From NCBI GenBank assembly GCA_963650165.1, contig CAVJKX010000004.1:62001-126000 (forward strand): a stretch of DNA of 64,000 nucleotides, given 5' to 3'. The translations under genes were made by a program, and so were the position numbers. The stretch is from F23-B02 sp963650165 (lineage in GTDB: Bacteria; Bacillota; Clostridia; Oscillospirales; Oscillospiraceae). The notes beneath the pieces were generated by a model that saw nothing but the letters and a program-made list of their open reading frames with translations, was not told where the DNA came from and made no database searches. Below, one piece after another: positions 1 to 7,887 of this stretch (position 1 is the first letter of the stretch; each line of letters begins with the position of its first letter).

Positions 1-2
1 CC

Positions 3-395
3 GTTCGCCGCATGCCGCTGAGCGAAATGCTGTGGTTCTTGTGGCGTGATAACGGCAAGCCCGCCGACAGAACGCTGCTCGACGCCGTTTCGGCGGAAAC
101 CGGCCATGCCGGCCTGTTCTCCGATAAGCCCGAGGAGCTGTTCACCACGGCGCAGGCGCATCTTGACGGCTTTGCCGGTGCGAACGGACGCTACCGCTAT
201 GCGAAGGCAGTCCAAATGGGCGGGCATGCAGCGGCGGTGCTGACGCTTTCGCCGCGCTACGAAAATACCGAGACGGTGCTCAGCCTGCGCGGCATTGCGC
301 AGAACTGTCCTGCTCCGCTGTTTGAGCTGTCGCTGGACGGCGACTGGGACGAAGCGGGCCGGTCGCGGCTGCGTTCGTTCCTGTATTACTGCTGA
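3..395 (+). CDS. C-terminal part of an unrecognised protein (cut by window edge)
   Basis: The frame is open from the left edge of the window to a TGA at 393-395. An in-frame ATG lies at 12, but only 11 bases precede it and they show no ribosome binding site, so the real start is probably outside the window. The visible 130 or so residues look soluble, with no membrane segment and no motif I recognise. The cupin gene starts 23 bases downstream with its own ribosome binding site, so the two may be co-transcribed. No function is proposed. Confidence 0.6.
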   Translation, partial: VRRMPLSEMLWFLWRDNGKPADRTLLDAVSAETGHAGLFSDKPEELFTTAQAHLDGFAGANGRYRYAKAVQMGGHAAAVLTLSPRYENTETVLSLRGIAQNCPAPLFELSLDGDWDEAGRSRLRSFLYYC

Positions 396-418
396 AATAA
401 TTTTCGGAGGAGATAAAA

Positions 419-769
419 ATGAAGAATTTCATCAAAAACATTGACCATGAAACCGTACTGAAGCTTACCAATCTCGTGGAGGTCCAGTCCGGCCAGGTCG
501 TAAGCAAGACACTCGCCCAGAACAAGGCCGTCAGCATTACGCTGTTTGCCTTCGACAAGGGCGAGGAGATCAGCACCCACGAGTCCGTCGGCGACGCCAT
601 GGTCACGGTGCTCGAAGGTACGGGACGCTTCACCGTGGCCGGTATTCCCCACATCGTCAAGGCTGGGGAGACCCTCGTCATGCCCGCGAATATTCCCCAT
701 GCCGTCTACGGCGAGGAGGCCTTCAAATGGCTGCTGACAGTCGTTTTCCCCAACGGCTATGAAATCTGA
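419..769 (+). CDS. Small single-domain cupin protein
   Basis: This 116-residue protein has the length and pattern of a one-domain RmlC-type cupin. Cupin motif 1 is visible around EEISTHESVGDAM, keeping one histidine where the classical motif has HxH. Motif 2 is visible around GETLVMPANIPHAV, with its proline and histidine. Such proteins usually bind a metal and act as small isomerases or dioxygenases, or as ligand-binding proteins, and the substrate cannot be told from sequence. The ATG at 419 follows a clear GGAGGAG ribosome binding site. A strong terminator follows directly at 781-819, so this is the last gene of its transcription unit. Confidence 0.85.
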   Translation: MKNFIKNIDHETVLKLTNLVEVQSGQVVSKTLAQNKAVSITLFAFDKGEEISTHESVGDAMVTVLEGTGRFTVAGIPHIVKAGETLVMPANIPHAVYGEEAFKWLLTVVFPNGYEI

Positions 770-780
770 TCGATGATAAG

Positions 781-824
781 AAATGCACCGGCTCGGGAAG
801 ACCTCAAGCCGGTGCATTTTATTT
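781..824. terminator. Bidirectional rho-independent terminator
   Basis: A perfect 13-bp inverted repeat (AAATGCACCGGCT at 781-793 with its complement at 807-819) has a 13-base loop. It is T-rich on the plus strand and A-rich at its left flank, so it can end the cupin gene (plus) and the convergent hydrolase gene (minus). Confidence 0.8.
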
Positions 825-829
825 GTGTG

Positions 830-1594
830 TTAAGCCAGGCAGCGGGAAAGACTGCCGCTTTCGATGATCGAGCGCAGCATTTCCGCAAAGCCTTCGGGGT
901 CGCGGATCTGATACTGCATGTGGTTATAGCCCTCGAATACGGGGTAATTGCCGCAGGGATAGGCCGCCATGACCGCGTCACGGTATTTGTAATGCTCCTC
1001 GACGCTGCCGAACTCAAAATACATGCGCCTCTGCAGCTCCTCGGGCAGCGGCGGGAAGGGCTTGTCCTCAAGGCTCTCGGCCAGCTGGCGGCGGAGATCA
1101 CCGTAGCTCAGCGCCTTTCCGGCGACGACGAAATAGGGCTTTATCGCCTCATCATCGCACCAGAGTATCTTCTTGAGCGTCCTGCCCTTCGACCAATAAA
1201 GGCTCTTTATCGCAAGATACAGAAACGGCGTCATTATCCGCCTCAGCGGCAGCGATATCTGCGCAAACTGCCCGCCGTCAAAGAAAACGTGATCAACGGG
1301 TATTTTGGCGCTTTTGAGAAACGCCATGGCAAGATCGACGCCGATGGAGGACGCGACGACGAGCGCAAGCCGCGAAACTCCGTTTTTCCGCAGAAACTCA
1401 CCGACCTGACGCACTTCGTCGGCCTTGCTTATGTATCTCTGCCCCTCGCAGCAGACCGTCGAGGTCGGCATGATGCAGAAATAATGCTCCTGCAAATGCT
1501 TTGCGACCGGCTCGCTGCTGTCACCCGTTACGCCCATGGCATGGAAAAACAGCACGGCGGGCTTATCCTTATTACCGAGTGTTTTGAATATCAT
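830..1594 (-). CDS. Alpha/beta-hydrolase fold protein
   Basis: The 254-residue protein begins with the strand-loop pattern of alpha/beta hydrolases (PAVLFFHAMG forms the oxyanion region). It has a nucleophile elbow in a slightly degenerate form, ASSIG, in place of GxSxG, and a late histidine in the YNHMQYQ segment that would complete a Ser-Asp-His triad. It therefore probably hydrolyses a small ester or amide, but the substrate is unknown. There is no signal peptide, so it should be cytoplasmic. The ATG at 1594 has a weak ribosome binding site. The upstream region holds a consensus promoter, a hairpin with a T-run and a 16-bp perfect palindrome, all reported separately, so expression is likely controlled. 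It converges with the cupin gene on a shared terminator. Confidence 0.75.
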   Translation of the reverse strand: MIFKTLGNKDKPAVLFFHAMGVTGDSSEPVAKHLQEHYFCIMPTSTVCCEGQRYISKADEVRQVGEFLRKNGVSRLALVVASSIGVDLAMAFLKSAKIPVDHVFFDGGQFAQISLPLRRIMTPFLYLAIKSLYWSKGRTLKKILWCDDEAIKPYFVVAGKALSYGDLRRQLAESLEDKPFPPLPEELQRRMYFEFGSVEEHYKYRDAVMAAYPCGNYPVFEGYNHMQYQIRDPEGFAEMLRSIIESGSLSRCLA

Positions 1595-1610
1595 AATATC
1601 ACATCATCAA

Positions 1611-1626
1611 GTTAGCAGCTGCTAAC
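1611..1626. promoter_or_regulatory. 16-bp perfect palindrome, candidate operator
   Basis: GTTAGCAGCTGCTAAC is a perfect palindrome located 17 bases upstream of the hydrolase start codon. The TTAGC/GCTAA arms resemble sites bound by MarR-type repressors, which is an analogy from family knowledge and not proof. It overlaps the -10 position of a possible second promoter (TTGACA at 1635-1640 on the minus strand, 17-bp spacer). Confidence 0.5.
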
Positions 1627-1641
1627 TTCTTCACTGTCAAA

Positions 1642-1657
1642 AAGCCGCATTTCTGCG
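1642..1657 (-). promoter_or_regulatory. Leader hairpin with T-run (possible attenuator)
   Basis: On the minus strand CCGCA-GAAA-TGCGG is followed by C and six T residues. It lies just downstream of the promoter at 1668-1696, inside the expected leader of the hydrolase mRNA, so it could end transcription early. The stem is only 5 bp (6 with a flanking pair), so this may be a weak terminator. Confidence 0.4.
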
Positions 1658-1667
1658 GACTGACAAT

Positions 1668-1696
1668 ATTATACCGCGCTTTTTGAGCAATTGCAA
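1668..1696 (-). promoter_or_regulatory. Sigma-A-type promoter for the alpha/beta hydrolase
   Basis: Reading the minus strand, TTGCAA (1691-1696) and TATAAT (1668-1673) are separated by exactly 17 bp. The promoter sits between the terminator of the arginine operon and the hydrolase gene. Confidence 0.6.
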
Positions 1697-1725
1697 GAGG
1701 CGGAGAGGCCGGAAACTGCTTTGAG

Positions 1726-1764
1726 TCAAAAATACCGCCGTGATCGCATGATCACGGCGGTATT
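1726..1764 (-). terminator. Rho-independent terminator of the arginine operon
   Basis: A perfect 15-bp stem (1731-1745 with 1750-1764) and a GCAT tetraloop are followed on the minus strand by a run of five T residues. It begins about 10 bases after the carB-dapF stop codon. Confidence 0.9.
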
Positions 1765-1774
1765 AATTTTGCTG

Positions 1775-4700
1775 TCAGTATTCGAAGCTGCCGCGGTAGA
1801 CCTCGGTTGCGTCGCCGAGCAGGGATACTCCGCCGTCGGTGTAGCACACGGTCATTTCGCCGCCGAGCAGGCTCACGGTAACGTTGCTGCCCTTGTCGCA
1901 GTAGCTGGCCTCACAGGCCGCTATAACGGCCGCACAGGCGCCGGTGCCGCAGGCAAGCGTCTCGCCGCTGCCGCGCTCCCACACGCGCATACGCAGGGTG
2001 TTCTTGTTCACAACGCGCACAAACTCCGTGTTGATCCTCTCGGGGAAGGCGGGGGAGAACTCGAAGGCGGGCCCGATCTTATCGAGCTCAAGCGCGTCTA
2101 TCGCGTCGCAGAACACGACGCAGTGGGGGTTTCCGACCGCAACGCAGCTTACGAGGTATTCCCTGCCGCCGACGGTGAGCGGATAGTTTATCATCGTCTC
2201 GCCGCTGCATACTGCAGGTATCTTCTCCGCGCGAAGCTCCGCGGTGCCCATGTCGACAAGGACGGAATTGACCTTGCCGTCGCGCACGAACAGGCGCAGG
2301 CGGTGTATGCCGCTGCATGTTTCGACGCTGATATACTCTCTGCGGATATAGCCCTCGTCGTACATGTATTTGCCCACGCAGCGGATATTGTTTCCGGCCA
2401 TTTTGCCCTCCGAGCCGTCGCGGTTGAACGAGCGCATTTTCACGTCCGCCACGCTTGAGCTTTCGATGAGCACTATGCCGTCGCCGCCTATGCCGTAGTG
2501 CGGCTGGCAGAGGCTTACGCACAGCGATTCGGGGCAGCTTATGCTGTTGTCGAAGTTTTCAATGAAGATATAGTCGTTGCCGCAGCTGTGCATCTTCGTG
2601 AAGCTGATGCGCCTGCGCCATTTGCGCATGGCGTTTATATCGACAAGCTCGGTGCTGCTCTGGCTGTAGCGGCTCTCCATCATCTGCGCAAGAGCGTTTG
2701 CCGTGTCGAGCGAAGTCAGGCAGGGGATGCCGAGCTGCATCGCGCGGCGGTGCAGGGAGATGTAGTCGCCCATAGTGGCGTCCTTCACCGCGCCCGTGTA
2801 TATGATGTAGCACAGCTCGCCGCTTTCCATAAGGCTGTACAGCTCGCCGCTTTCGGTCGCGTTGCGCACGGACGTTACCTCTATGCCGAGATCGGCTATG
2901 GCCTCGGCCGTGCCGACCGTCGCGTACAGCTTCATGCCCATCTGATAGAAGCGTCGTGCAAGCGAGATAATATCCTGATAGTCGCTCGTTTCAACGCTCA
3001 GCAGAACGCCCGGACGGCTGCCGCCGTGCAGGGACGGAACGCGGAAGCCCGCCGCGGTAAGACCCTTGAACAGAGCCTCTGCCAGCGTCTTGCCTATGCC
3101 GAGCACCTCGCCGGTGGACTTCATCTCGGGGCCGAGAATGGAGTTTGCGTCGGTGAGCTTTTCAAAGGAGAATACCGGCACCTTTACGGCGAAATAGGGC
3201 GGGGTCTGATGCAGTCCGCTGCCGTAGCCGAGCTCACTGAGCTTTGCACCGAGCATGATCTTCGAGGCAAGATCGACCATCGGCACGTCGGTCACCTTGC
3301 TTATATAAGGCACCGTGCGCGACGCGCGGGGGTTAACCTCGATGACGTACAGCTCGTCCTGATAAATGAGGTACTGGATGTTTACAAGACCCTTTGTGCC
3401 GAGCGCGAGCGCAAGCTTCTGCGAGCAGGCGCATATCTTGTCAAGATCCTTGTCGCTGAGATTGTAGGGGGGATATACGGCAATCGAGTCGCCGCTGTGC
3501 ACACCGGCACGCTCGATATGCTCCATGATGCCGGGGATAAGCACACTCTCGCCGTCGGAAATGACGTCGACCTCGATCTCCGTGCCGGGCATGTACTTGT
3601 CAACGAGCACAGGATTTTCGATGCCGCCGGAGAGTATGGTCTTCATATACTTCTCGGTCTGCTCCGGCGAACGTGAAATGGTCATGTTCTGGCCGCCTAT
3701 GACGTAGGACGGGCGCAGCAGCACAGGGTAGCCGAGCGTCTGCGCGGCGTCGAGCGCCTCCTGAAGGCTGTTCACGCCGAAGCCCTTGGGACGGCTTATG
3801 CCGAAGCTTTCGAGCAGCGCGTCGAAGCGGCTGCGGTCCTCGGCAATGTCGATGCTCTCTGCCGAGGTGCCGAGAATTGCGATGCCGGACCTGTCGAGAA
3901 ACTGCGTCAGCTTTATTGCCGTCTGGCCGCCGAAGGCGACGACGACGCCCACGGGGTGCTCGACGTTTATGATGTTCATGACGTCCTCCGGCGTGAGCGG
4001 CTCGAAATAGAGCCTGCCGGCGGTGTCGTAGTCGGTGGAGACGGTCTCGGGGTTGTTGTTTACTATGACGACGTCATAGCCCATCTCGCGCAGCGTCCAT
4101 ACGCAGTGCACGCTGCTGTAGTCAAATTCAATGCCCTGGCCGATGCGTATCGGTCCCGAGCCGAGGACCATGACGACGGGCTTTCCGCTGCGGGAGAACG
4201 AGCGCGCCTCGCAGACCTTTTCGCAGCAGGAATAGAAGTACGGCGTCTGTGCGTCAAACTCCGCGCCGCAGGTATCGACCATTTTGTAGCTCATGGCAAA
4301 ACCGGGCAGAGCGTCCGCGCCGCTGAGCCTCTTGAGCGCGTCGTCCGTGTAGCCGAGGTGCTTGCCGCGCGCGTAGAGCTCATCGCTCATGCCTGAACCC
4401 AGCTCCGCCTCGTAGTCCGCGAGCACCTTCAGCTTATTCAAAAACCACAGGTCGATCTTGGTTATATCGTGTATCGTTTCAAGCGCAATGCCGCTCTTTA
4501 TCGCCTCGAACACCGTGAAGATACGCCGGTCGTTCTGCTCGGCAAGGCGTTCGATGACGGGCTTTGCGTTCAGAGGGGCAGCGTTGAGCGTGTCAAGCGA
4601 TATCTCCGCGCCGCGCACGGCCTTCATAAGCGCCATCTCGAAGCAGGGGGCTATCGCCATGACCTCGCCGGTGGCCTTCATCTGGGTGCCGAGCTTGCGG

Positions 4701-5806
4701 CTCGAGCCCGCAAACTTGTCAAACGGCCACTTGGGCAGCTTGACAACGACATAGTCGAGCGTGGGCTCGAAGCAGGCGCAGGTCTTGCCGGTTATGTCGT
4801 TTTTTATCTCGTCGAGCGTATAGCCGAGAGCTATGCGCGTGCTGATCTTTGCAATGGGGTAGCCGGTGGCCTTCGACGCCAGAGCCGAGGAGCGCGAAAC
4901 GCGGGGGTTTACCTCGATGACGGCGTACTCGAAGCTGTCGGGGTTGAGGGCAAACTGGCAGTTGCAGCCGCCGACGATGCCGATCTCGGATATGATATCC
5001 AGCGCAGCCGAGCGCAGCATCTGGTATTCCTTGTCCGCCAGCGTCAGCGCGGGAGCCACGACTATCGAGTCGCCCGTGTGTATGCCGACGGGGTCGAGGT
5101 TTTCCATCGAGCAGACGGCAATGACGTTGCCCGCGCCGTCGCGCATGGTCTCAAACTCGATCTCCTTCCAGCCGGAGATACATTTTTCTACGAGTATCTG
5201 CGTGATGGGGGACATGTCAAGGCCGCTTTTTGCGATAATGCGCAGCTCGTCCTCGGTTTCCGCAATGCCGCCGCCGCTGCCGCCGAGCGTGAACGCCGGG
5301 CGCACGATAACGGGATAGCCTATCTCTGATGCTATCTTCAGCGCGGTGTCGAGGTCGTCGGCCGTTGCCGAGGGGATGAGCGGCTGTCCCATCTTCTGAA
5401 GCGTTTCGCGGAACAGCTCGCGGTCCTCTGCCTTGTCAATGGCGTCTATATCCGTGCCGAGCAGACGCACACCGTATTTTGCGAGCGTTCCGTCGCGGCT
5501 GAGCTGCATGGCTATGGTAAGACCCGTCTGACCGCCGAGACCGGCCAGCAGGCTGTCTGGCCGCTCCTTTTCGATTATGCGCGCAACGGTCTGCGCCGTG
5601 AGCGGCTCGAGATATATCTCGTCTGCAAGCTGCTTGTCGGTCATTATTGTCGCGGGGTTTGAGTTCACGAGAACGACGTTTATGCCCTCCTCGCGGAGTA
5701 TGCGGCAGGCCTGCGCGCCCGCATAGTCGAATTCGGCTGCCTGACCGATGACGATGGGGCCCGAGCCTATGACCAGTACCTTGTGTATGCTCTTGTCCTT
5801 AGGCAT
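1775..5806 (-). CDS. carB: Carbamoyl-phosphate synthase large subunit fused to a DapF-type epimerase domain
   Basis: This 1343-residue protein has two parts. Residues 1 to about 1065 are a full-length CarB with both ATP-grasp halves (GSGPIVIGQAAEFDYAGAQ near the start, GSGPIRIGQGIEFDYSS at the second half) and a C-terminal MGS-like regulatory domain ending at ELVDIN. It makes carbamoyl phosphate with CarA. After a short basic linker (MRKWRRR), residues 1066 to the end (positions 1778-2611) are a 278-residue DapF domain, which normally epimerises LL- to meso-diaminopimelate. The second catalytic region, ETLACGTGAC, is intact. In the first, DGSEGKMAGNNIRC, the catalytic Cys of the CGN motif is Ala (codon 2396-2398). 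I chose the ATG at 5806 because GGGAGG lies 8 bases upstream, whereas a GTG at 5815 overlaps that site. The gene overlaps carA by 8 bp and is the last of the operon. A fused but inactive or altered epimerase is possible. Confidence 0.95.
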   Translation of the reverse strand: MPKDKSIHKVLVIGSGPIVIGQAAEFDYAGAQACRILREEGINVVLVNSNPATIMTDKQLADEIYLEPLTAQTVARIIEKERPDSLLAGLGGQTGLTIAMQLSRDGTLAKYGVRLLGTDIDAIDKAEDRELFRETLQKMGQPLIPSATADDLDTALKIASEIGYPVIVRPAFTLGGSGGGIAETEDELRIIAKSGLDMSPITQILVEKCISGWKEIEFETMRDGAGNVIAVCSMENLDPVGIHTGDSIVVAPALTLADKEYQMLRSAALDIISEIGIVGGCNCQFALNPDSFEYAVIEVNPRVSRSSALASKATGYPIAKISTRIALGYTLDEIKNDITGKTCACFEPTLDYVVVKLPKWPFDKFAGSSRKLGTQMKATGEVMAIAPCFEMALMKAVRGAEISLDTLNAAPLNAKPVIERLAEQNDRRIFTVFEAIKSGIALETIHDITKIDLWFLNKLKVLADYEAELGSGMSDELYARGKHLGYTDDALKRLSGADALPGFAMSYKMVDTCGAEFDAQTPYFYSCCEKVCEARSFSRSGKPVVMVLGSGPIRIGQGIEFDYSSVHCVWTLREMGYDVVIVNNNPETVSTDYDTAGRLYFEPLTPEDVMNIINVEHPVGVVVAFGGQTAIKLTQFLDRSGIAILGTSAESIDIAEDRSRFDALLESFGISRPKGFGVNSLQEALDAAQTLGYPVLLRPSYVIGGQNMTISRSPEQTEKYMKTILSGGIENPVLVDKYMPGTEIEVDVISDGESVLIPGIMEHIERAGVHSGDSIAVYPPYNLSDKDLDKICACSQKLALALGTKGLVNIQYLIYQDELYVIEVNPRASRTVPYISKVTDVPMVDLASKIMLGAKLSELGYGSGLHQTPPYFAVKVPVFSFEKLTDANSILGPEMKSTGEVLGIGKTLAEALFKGLTAAGFRVPSLHGGSRPGVLLSVETSDYQDIISLARRFYQMGMKLYATVGTAEAIADLGIEVTSVRNATESGELYSLMESGELCYIIYTGAVKDATMGDYISLHRRAMQLGIPCLTSLDTANALAQMMESRYSQSSTELVDINAMRKWRRRISFTKMHSCGNDYIFIENFDNSISCPESLCVSLCQPHYGIGGDGIVLIESSSVADVKMRSFNRDGSEGKMAGNNIRCVGKYMYDEGYIRREYISVETCSGIHRLRLFVRDGKVNSVLVDMGTAELRAEKIPAVCSGETMINYPLTVGGREYLVSCVAVGNPHCVVFCDAIDALELDKIGPAFEFSPAFPERINTEFVRVVNKNTLRMRVWERGSGETLACGTGACAAVIAACEASYCDKGSNVTVSLLGGEMTVCYTDGGVSLLGDATEVYRGSFEY

Positions 5807-6869
5807 CCTGCGCACCTCCCATCATGGCCGTGAAGCGGTCGAAAAGAAATTCCGTGTCCTTGGGGCCGGAGCAGGCCTCGGGATGGAACTGCACGGTAAA
5901 GCAGTTCATGCCGGGGTATTCCAGGCCCTCGCAGCTTCCGTCGTTTGCGTTTGAGAATATCTCGCGCGCCGTGCCGCGCAGGCTTTCGCTCACGACGGCA
6001 TAGCCGTGGTTCTGGCTGCTGATATACGTTCTGCCGCTGTCGGGCGCATGTACCGGCTGATTGCCGCCGCGGTGGCCGTACTTGAGCTTTACCGTTTTGC
6101 CGCCCATGGCAAGCGCCGTGAGCTGATGCCCCAGGCATATGCCGAACACGGGCATTTTGCCGATAAGCTTCTTGAGCTGTGCAATGCAGAATATGTTCTC
6201 CTCGGGGTCGCCGGGGCCGTTTGAGAGCATGAGCCCGTCGTGCCCGCCGGCAAGTATCTCCGAGGCCTCGGCGGTGCAGGGGTATACCGTCACCTCGCAG
6301 CCGCGCTTACTGAGGCAGCGGATGATATTCTTTTTCGCACCGTAGTCTATGAGCGCGACCGAAAAGAGCTTTTCGCCCGCTGCCGGAACGGTGTATTTTT
6401 CCTTGCAGCTAACCTTTTCGACGACTCCCGTGACGGCGTATGCGTTTATACCGTCAAGGCTCGACGGCACGGCGGAGCATATGCTCGCGTTGACGACGCC
6501 GTTTTCGCGTATGAGCCTTGTTATCTCGCGCGTATCCACTCCGCAGATGCCTGGGATGCCGTTATCCTTCAAAAACTTATCCAGCTCATACTCGCTGCGG
6601 AAGTTCGACGGCGTATCGCACAGCTCGCGCACGACATAGCCCTTCGCGGCGGGAGCACCCTCAAAATCTTCGGGAATAACGCCGTAATTGCCGATGAGAG
6701 GGAAGGTCTGCATTATTATCTGTCCTGCATAGCTCGGATCGGTGAGCGTTTCAAGATAGCCGACCATGCCCGTTGTAAATACCAGCTCGCCGGTGCTGTC
6801 TCCTGCCGCGCCTATGCGCCGGCCCTCGTAGACCTCGCCGCTGCCGAGCACCAAATATGCTTTTTCCAT
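5799..6869 (-). CDS. carA: Carbamoyl-phosphate synthase small (glutaminase) subunit
   Basis: CarA hydrolyses glutamine and channels ammonia to CarB for carbamoyl phosphate synthesis, which feeds arginine (through ArgF) and pyrimidines. The 356-residue protein has the N-terminal CPSase small-chain domain and a C-terminal class I glutamine amidotransferase. The nucleophile Cys245 is in GICLGHQ and the catalytic His-Glu pair is in FHPEA. Its length is normal for the family. It starts 9 bases after argF and overlaps carB by 8 bp, so the three are translated as one tight unit. Confidence 0.97.
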   Translation of the reverse strand: MEKAYLVLGSGEVYEGRRIGAAGDSTGELVFTTGMVGYLETLTDPSYAGQIIMQTFPLIGNYGVIPEDFEGAPAAKGYVVRELCDTPSNFRSEYELDKFLKDNGIPGICGVDTREITRLIRENGVVNASICSAVPSSLDGINAYAVTGVVEKVSCKEKYTVPAAGEKLFSVALIDYGAKKNIIRCLSKRGCEVTVYPCTAEASEILAGGHDGLMLSNGPGDPEENIFCIAQLKKLIGKMPVFGICLGHQLTALAMGGKTVKLKYGHRGGNQPVHAPDSGRTYISSQNHGYAVVSESLRGTAREIFSNANDGSCEGLEYPGMNCFTVQFHPEACSGPKDTEFLFDRFTAMMGGAQDA

Positions 6870-6878
6870 AGCGCCCCT

Positions 6879-7868
6879 TTATACCAACGTCGCCGCAATA
6901 ACGGCCTTTATCGTGTGCATCCTGTTTTCGGCCTCGTCAAAGACGATCGACTGCGGCCCCTCGAATACGCCGTGGGTGACCTCCATGCAGTCGAGGCCGA
7001 ACTTCTTCTGTATCTCGCGGCCGGTCTCGGTCTCGAGATCGTGGAATGCCGGCAGGCAGTGCATGAAACGGCACTGTGCGCCCGCGTTTTCCATGAGCTT
7101 TTCGTTCACCTGATAGGGCAGAAGCTTTGCGATCCTGTCCGCCCAGACCTCCTCGGGCTCGCCCATGGACACCCAGACGTCGGTGTAGATAACGTCGGCG
7201 CCCTTCGTCGCGCTCATGGGATCGCTGTCAAACTCCAGAACGGCGCCGGTCTCGGCGGCAATGGCTTTACACTGCTCTACGAGCGCGGGATCCTGGAAAT
7301 AGCCCTCGGGAGCACAGGTGACAAGATGCATGCCCATCTTTGCGCAGCCGACCATCAGGGAGTTGCCCATGTTGTAGCGCGCATCGCCCATGTATACGAA
7401 CTTGATGCCCTCAAGCTTTCCGAAATGCTCGCGTATGGTAAGGAAATCGGCGAGTATCTGCGTGGGGTGGAACTCGTTTGTCAGTCCGTTCCACACCGGC
7501 ACGCCCGCGTACTTTGCCAGCGCCTCGACGCGCTCCTGACCGTAGCCGCGGTACTCGATGCCGTCGAACATGCGCCCGAGCACGCGCGCGGTGTCTGCAA
7601 TGGACTCCTTCTTGCCGATCTGCGACGACTTTGGGTCGAGGTAAACCGGATGTATGCCGAGATCGGCGGCGGCCACCTCAAACGAGCAGCGCGTCCTCGT
7701 TGACGTTTTCTCGAAGATCAGCGCGATGTTTTTGCCCTCGCAGATCCTGTGCGGCACCCCTGCCTTTTTTTCGGCCTTGAGCTTTGCCGCGTATGTGAGA
7801 AGCCAGTCGATCTCGGCGGGAGTGAAATCGAGCAGCTTCAGAAAATTCTTGTGATAAAACGGATTCAT
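6879..7868 (-). CDS. argF: Ornithine carbamoyltransferase
   Basis: ArgF condenses ornithine and carbamoyl phosphate to citrulline. The 329-residue protein shows the carbamoyl-phosphate loop STRTR at residues 56-60, the HPTQ motif and the ornithine-binding HCLPAF motif. The frame runs further upstream, but the ATG at 7868 is chosen because it gives the family N-terminus and is preceded by GGGAGGG. The gene sits 19 bp after the ABC transporter ATPase and just before carA. It is therefore supplied with carbamoyl phosphate by its own operon. A catabolic role is possible in principle, but the argG-argH context favours biosynthesis. Confidence 0.96.
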   Translation of the reverse strand: MNPFYHKNFLKLLDFTPAEIDWLLTYAAKLKAEKKAGVPHRICEGKNIALIFEKTSTRTRCSFEVAAADLGIHPVYLDPKSSQIGKKESIADTARVLGRMFDGIEYRGYGQERVEALAKYAGVPVWNGLTNEFHPTQILADFLTIREHFGKLEGIKFVYMGDARYNMGNSLMVGCAKMGMHLVTCAPEGYFQDPALVEQCKAIAAETGAVLEFDSDPMSATKGADVIYTDVWVSMGEPEEVWADRIAKLLPYQVNEKLMENAGAQCRFMHCLPAFHDLETETGREIQKKFGLDCMEVTHGVFEGPQSIVFDEAENRMHTIKAVIAATLV

Positions 7869-7887
7869 ATTGCCCTCCCTATAAAAA

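Noticed and set aside
4469..5329. Long open frame on the plus strand opposite carB (and similar frames at 6240-7703, 2498-3676 and 10194-11708)
   Set aside because: These are shadows of GC-rich coding sequence on the other strand. They lack ribosome binding sites and recognisable domains, and the true genes are certain.
5799..5815. GTG at 5815 as the carB start
   Set aside because: It overlaps the GGGAGGTG ribosome binding site, which is well spaced for the ATG at 5806.
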